In this document: positions 61,624-64,000 of the stretch, one piece after another
How the letters are laid out: each line of letters starts with the position of its first letter
How positions within the stretch are numbered: position 1 is the stretch's first letter
NCBI GenBank assembly: GCA_020161355.1
Contig: JAIUOF010000001.1
Location: 186,001-250,000 of the forward strand
DNA length: 64,000 bases
From: Bacteroidota bacterium
GTDB lineage: Bacteria; Bacteroidota; Bacteroidia; Cytophagales; Spirosomataceae
Direction of reading: 5' to 3'
The notes under the pieces: model-generated
The model's input: only the letters and a program-made list of their open reading frames with translations
Told to the model about the DNA's origin: nothing
Database searches by the model: none
Made by a program: the position numbers and the translations under genes

Positions 61624-62347
61624 ATGCGGTTAATACTCCATCTACAATTTTCAACTTTAATTTTTCCAGCTCCTCAAAACTACCTTTTGCTGCAAGATCG
61701 GCTTGCATAGGCCAAGTTGAAGGGTTTTGGAGGGCATATCGTGGCCCTTCATTTTTAAGAATATCCCCCAGTTTTTCCACCGAGGTCGAAGCCAAAGATT
61801 TAAAGTCAGTAATCCCCGATTTTTTCAACACTTCCACGATCTTAGGGCCAATACCTTCAATTATTCTCAGATTATCAGATTGAGAAGTTTTTGAAGGTTC
61901 CTCTGATGACGAAATCTCTTCATTTTTTTCTTCTGATTTTTTATTTTTTGGTTTTTTATCTGAAGATTTCTGCTTTTTAAGGGTCTTTTTTACATCATCC
62001 AGGTCGCCGCTACTGTAAAATTCTTCAATTACCTTTCCATCTTTCCATTTTCTGGTAATCAACTCATGCCAGCGTTGAGTAACTCCTTCCTCATTGGAAA
62101 ATACAAACGAGAATTTGGAAATGCTGGTATCACCCATTGTAAAATTTCCATGTAGCTTGATATCATTAATTACAGGAAATACAGAAAAAAAATCATCCAG
62201 CATTTTTCTTTTCTCTGACTTGGTATGTGTTTTACCGCCAGCCTCATCATGGGTCAGAACATCTTCACTAAAATAAGTTTCAAAAGCCTCAACTATTTGG
62301 CCTTTTTCAATCATTTTGTCTAGTTTTTCCAATAATTTATTTTCCAT
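61622..62347 (-). CDS. NTF2/SnoaL-like domain fused to helix-hairpin-helix domain
   Basis: Residues about 1-110 look like a SnoaL-type cone domain (FETYFSEDVLTHDEAGGKTH, KWKDGKVIEEFYSSGD). A low-complexity charged linker (about 115-155, KKQKSSDKKPKNKKSEEKNE) follows. Residues about 160-241 have a helix-hairpin-helix segment (NLRIIEGIGPKIVEVLKKSG, ITDFKSLASTSVEKLGDILK) like that of small DNA- or ribosome-associated proteins. The fusion is unusual. A TATTTTTG box lies just upstream. Function unknown. Confidence 0.75.
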   Translation of the reverse strand: MENKLLEKLDKMIEKGQIVEAFETYFSEDVLTHDEAGGKTHTKSEKRKMLDDFFSVFPVINDIKLHGNFTMGDTSISKFSFVFSNEEGVTQRWHELITRKWKDGKVIEEFYSSGDLDDVKKTLKKQKSSDKKPKNKKSEEKNEEISSSEEPSKTSQSDNLRIIEGIGPKIVEVLKKSGITDFKSLASTSVEKLGDILKNEGPRYALQNPSTWPMQADLAAKGSFEELEKLKLKIVDGVLTA

Positions 62348-62364
62348 AATATTGAGTGTTTTAG

Positions 62365-62372
62365 CAAAAATA
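62365..62372 (-). promoter_or_regulatory. Putative -7 box for the NTF2/HhH gene
   Basis: TATTTTTG on the minus strand lies 18 nt before the ATG at 62347. Confidence 0.5.
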
Positions 62373-62393
62373 GCAGGTATTTTCCCAAATAGC

Positions 62394-62425
62394 TTTGACT
62401 GTTGGTGACATTCAAACTATTTTTG
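62394..62425 (+). promoter_or_regulatory. Promoter for trxA
   Basis: TTTG (62394-62397), a 20-nt spacer and TATTTTTG (62418-62425) match the Bacteroidota consensus. The leader to the trxA ATG would be about 80 nt. Confidence 0.75.
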
Positions 62426-62513
62426 CGTATTAAACTTAAAGAAAATTTACGGAACTTATTTTGGAAAAACAATTGTTTAGCATTTATAATTTTAAATTTA
62501 TTTAACGACAATA

Positions 62514-62834
62514 ATGGCAAATACAATAGAAGTAACTGATGCTAGTTTTGATGAGCTAATAAAATCTGAAAAACCCGTTTTAATTGATTTTTGGGCTGAA
62601 TGGTGCGGACCATGTAAGATGATAGGGCCAGCTGTAGAAGAATTGGCCGGTGAATATAAAGACAAAGCTATAGTTGGTAAAATGGATGTAGATATGCATG
62701 GGGTAGCTCCTTCAAAATTGGGTATCCGTTCGATTCCTACACTTATGATTTTCAAAAATGGGGAAATGGTAGATAAGATCGTGGGTGCTGTGCCTAAGCA
62801 TGTACTTTCACAGAAACTCGAAGCGGCTCTATAA
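62514..62834 (+). CDS. trxA: Thioredoxin
   Basis: The 106-residue protein has the redox site C31-G-P-C34 in FWAEWCGPCKMIGP, a cis-Pro in IRSIPTLMIF near 76 and GAVPKHVLSQKLEAAL at the end, a classic cytoplasmic thioredoxin. It reduces protein disulfides and supplies ribonucleotide reductase. It has its own promoter and terminator. Confidence 0.97.
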   Translation: MANTIEVTDASFDELIKSEKPVLIDFWAEWCGPCKMIGPAVEELAGEYKDKAIVGKMDVDMHGVAPSKLGIRSIPTLMIFKNGEMVDKIVGAVPKHVLSQKLEAAL

Positions 62835-62849
62835 TTTATTTTATATATG

Positions 62850-62884
62850 AAAGCCTTTCAGAAACTAATCTGAAAGGCTTTTTT
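62850..62884. terminator. Terminator after trxA
   Basis: AAAGCCTTTCAG and CTGAAAGGCTTT pair perfectly (12 bp) around an AAACTAAT loop, followed by T. It also ends the convergent aminotransferase gene, which stops at 62888. Confidence 0.85.
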
Positions 62885-62887
62885 GTA

Positions 62888-64000
62888 TTATAAGGCTTTG
62901 ATTTTGTTTTCGAGCCAGGTTATTTCTTCCCAACTTATATTCAATGGCGGGGATATTCTCATCGCATTATCACAATATAAAAACCAGTCAGTAATTATTC
63001 CTAAATCAATCAGTCTGTCAATATTTTTTTTCAAAATATCAAAATTCTCCATTTGAGCGGCAAGCATCATTCCTTTTCCCCTTACTTCTGATACATCAGG
63101 AATTTTGCTGAAGATTTCTCTGATTTTCAGGGCTTTTTTCTCCATTTCAAAAAAATCAATCTCATCAAGAATAACTTTTAAAGTAGCCAGCGATGCTGCA
63201 CAACTAACAGGATGTCCGCCAAAAGTGGTAATATGACCTAATATTGGATTGTTTTTAAGCACTTTCATTATTTCATGGGGTGCCATAAATGCACCAATCG
63301 GCATTCCTCCGCCCATTCCCTTAGCCGATAGCAATATGTCAGGAGCGATACCATAATGTTCACAGGCCCAAAATTTGCCGGTCCTACCAAAACCCGTTTG
63401 AATTTCATCAAATATGAGGAGGGTGCCGGTAGATTTACATCTCTCAGCGAGCGATTTTATGAATTCTATGGAAGTTTCTCTAATTCCAGACTCCGCACCT
63501 ATTAATTCAATTATTACAGCCGCAGTGTTTTTATTGATTTTTTCTATCTCGGTCAGGTTATTTCTTTCGATTTTTCTAATTCCGGGTAAAAGGGGTCTGA
63601 ATGAACGCTTAAAATGTTCCTCTCCGAGCGATAAAGCCCCATGGGTAGAGCCGTGGTAAGAATTATGACAGGAGATAATCTCTGTTTTTCCCGTAAATCT
63701 TTTTGCCAGTTTTAATGCACCTTCGACGGCTTCTGTTCCCGAATTTGTAAAATATACATTGTCAATTTTGTGACCATCCTTGGTAGAAAGATTTGATAAA
63801 GTTTCGGTGAGGGCATGAGCCAGCTGTACCTGAGGAGACTGAATATATTCCCCAAACACCATTTGGTGCAAATATTTATCAGTCTGTTCTTTGATTGCAG
63901 CCACCACTTTAGGATGCCGGTGGCCTACATTACTTACCGAAATTCCTGAAATGAGGTCGAGATATGGTTTTTGTTTATTGTCAAATAAAAAGGAGCCTTC
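62888..64000 (-). CDS. Class III PLP aminotransferase, 5' part beyond window
   Basis: The frame is open to the window edge, so the N-terminus is missing; the visible 371 residues include FDNKQKPYLDLISGISVSN near the edge, TNSGTEAVEGALKLAKR (PLP phosphate), IISCHNSYHGSTHGAL, LLIFDEIQTGFGRTG with the PLP-binding Asp, the Schiff-base Lys in LLSAKGMGGGMPIGAF and HITTFGGHPVSCAA. This is the acetylornithine/ornithine aminotransferase-like family. The exact substrate is not evident. An internal GTG at 63907 is not the start. Confidence 0.93.
   Translation of the reverse strand, partial: EGSFLFDNKQKPYLDLISGISVSNVGHRHPKVVAAIKEQTDKYLHQMVFGEYIQSPQVQLAHALTETLSNLSTKDGHKIDNVYFTNSGTEAVEGALKLAKRFTGKTEIISCHNSYHGSTHGALSLGEEHFKRSFRPLLPGIRKIERNNLTEIEKINKNTAAVIIELIGAESGIRETSIEFIKSLAERCKSTGTLLIFDEIQTGFGRTGKFWACEHYGIAPDILLSAKGMGGGMPIGAFMAPHEIMKVLKNNPILGHITTFGGHPVSCAASLATLKVILDEIDFFEMEKKALKIREIFSKIPDVSEVRGKGMMLAAQMENFDILKKNIDRLIDLGIITDWFLYCDNAMRISPPLNISWEEITWLENKIKAL

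Overview
The window comes from a Bacteroidota chromosome, most likely a Cytophagales-type aerobic or environmental bacterium. Three things support this. Promoters match the Bacteroidota housekeeping pattern (TTTG, 19-21 nt, TAnnTTTG), and two or three are complete, for example before tRNA-Ser and trxA. Shine-Dalgarno motifs are mostly absent and TTG starts are common. The gene content is typical: long-form IspG, PPi-type pyruvate phosphate dikinase, collagen-like lipoproteins, GH127, sulfatase, four-helix-bundle protein and RHS protein. The DNA is AT-rich except for one GC-richer block (38.2-40.7 kb). No rRNA operon, CRISPR array, complete insertion sequence or prophage was seen. Both ends cut genes: an RHS protein on the left and a class III aminotransferase on the right.

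Layout. 0-4.2 kb: the C-terminal part of an RHS/YD-repeat protein with an unrecognised tip, then an N-terminally broken endonuclease/exonuclease/phosphatase module. 4.2-5 kb: tRNA-Arg, tRNA-Pro and tRNA-Ser on the minus strand with a four-helix-bundle gene among them. 5.2-8.5 kb: ruvC diverging from a coupled flippase-like / GT2 / polysaccharide deacetylase cassette. 8.4-11 kb: a membrane protein and two secreted putative zinc hydrolases. 11.3-11.9 kb: a VapBC-like toxin-antitoxin pair. 12-14.7 kb: ALDH7-type semialdehyde dehydrogenase convergent with an FAD amine oxidase, a probable lysine/pipecolate catabolic pair. 14.8-23 kb: GH127, prohibitin-like protein, gpmI, and a sulfatase plus glycosylasparaginase pair for glycan breakdown. 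23.3-26.1 kb: three tandem collagen-like lipoproteins and another secreted protein. 26-29.6 kb: M16 peptidase, ispF, dapA, PAP2 phosphatase. 29.5-32.2 kb: copper-type P-ATPase with a microprotein and a small HMA protein.

32.2-38.2 kb is the most accessory-looking stretch. It holds small secreted proteins, a 2'-5' RNA ligase-like protein, several orphan genes, a RhuM-family gene and an overlapping two-gene module of unknown function, with gene-poor spacers. 38.2-40.7 kb: the GC-richer corA plus RecD-like helicase pair. 41.3-46 kb: an Rrf2 iron-sulfur regulator overlapping an aldehyde dehydrogenase, an RsmB-like rRNA methyltransferase, a D-2-hydroxyacid dehydrogenase and a GNAT. 45.9-48.7 kb: ppdK.

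48.9-56.2 kb is a nucleoside-catabolism operon transcribed right to left: phosphopentomutase, uridine phosphorylase-like, deoxyribose-phosphate aldolase, two-domain ALDH16-type dehydrogenase, purine nucleoside phosphorylase, cytidine deaminase, guanine deaminase. Together these can take (deoxy)nucleosides to bases, glyceraldehyde-3-phosphate and acetate. 56.3-64 kb: queE, a RelE-type toxin-antitoxin pair, ispG with three small downstream genes, an OmpA lipoprotein, an NTF2-like/helix-hairpin-helix fusion, trxA and the partial aminotransferase.

No single clearly new large system is proven. The best candidates for undescribed biology are the tandem collagen-like lipoprotein cluster, the RHS tip with its displaced nuclease fragment, the unknown two-gene module at 36.75-37.90 kb, the ALDH16-containing deo operon, and several microproteins.
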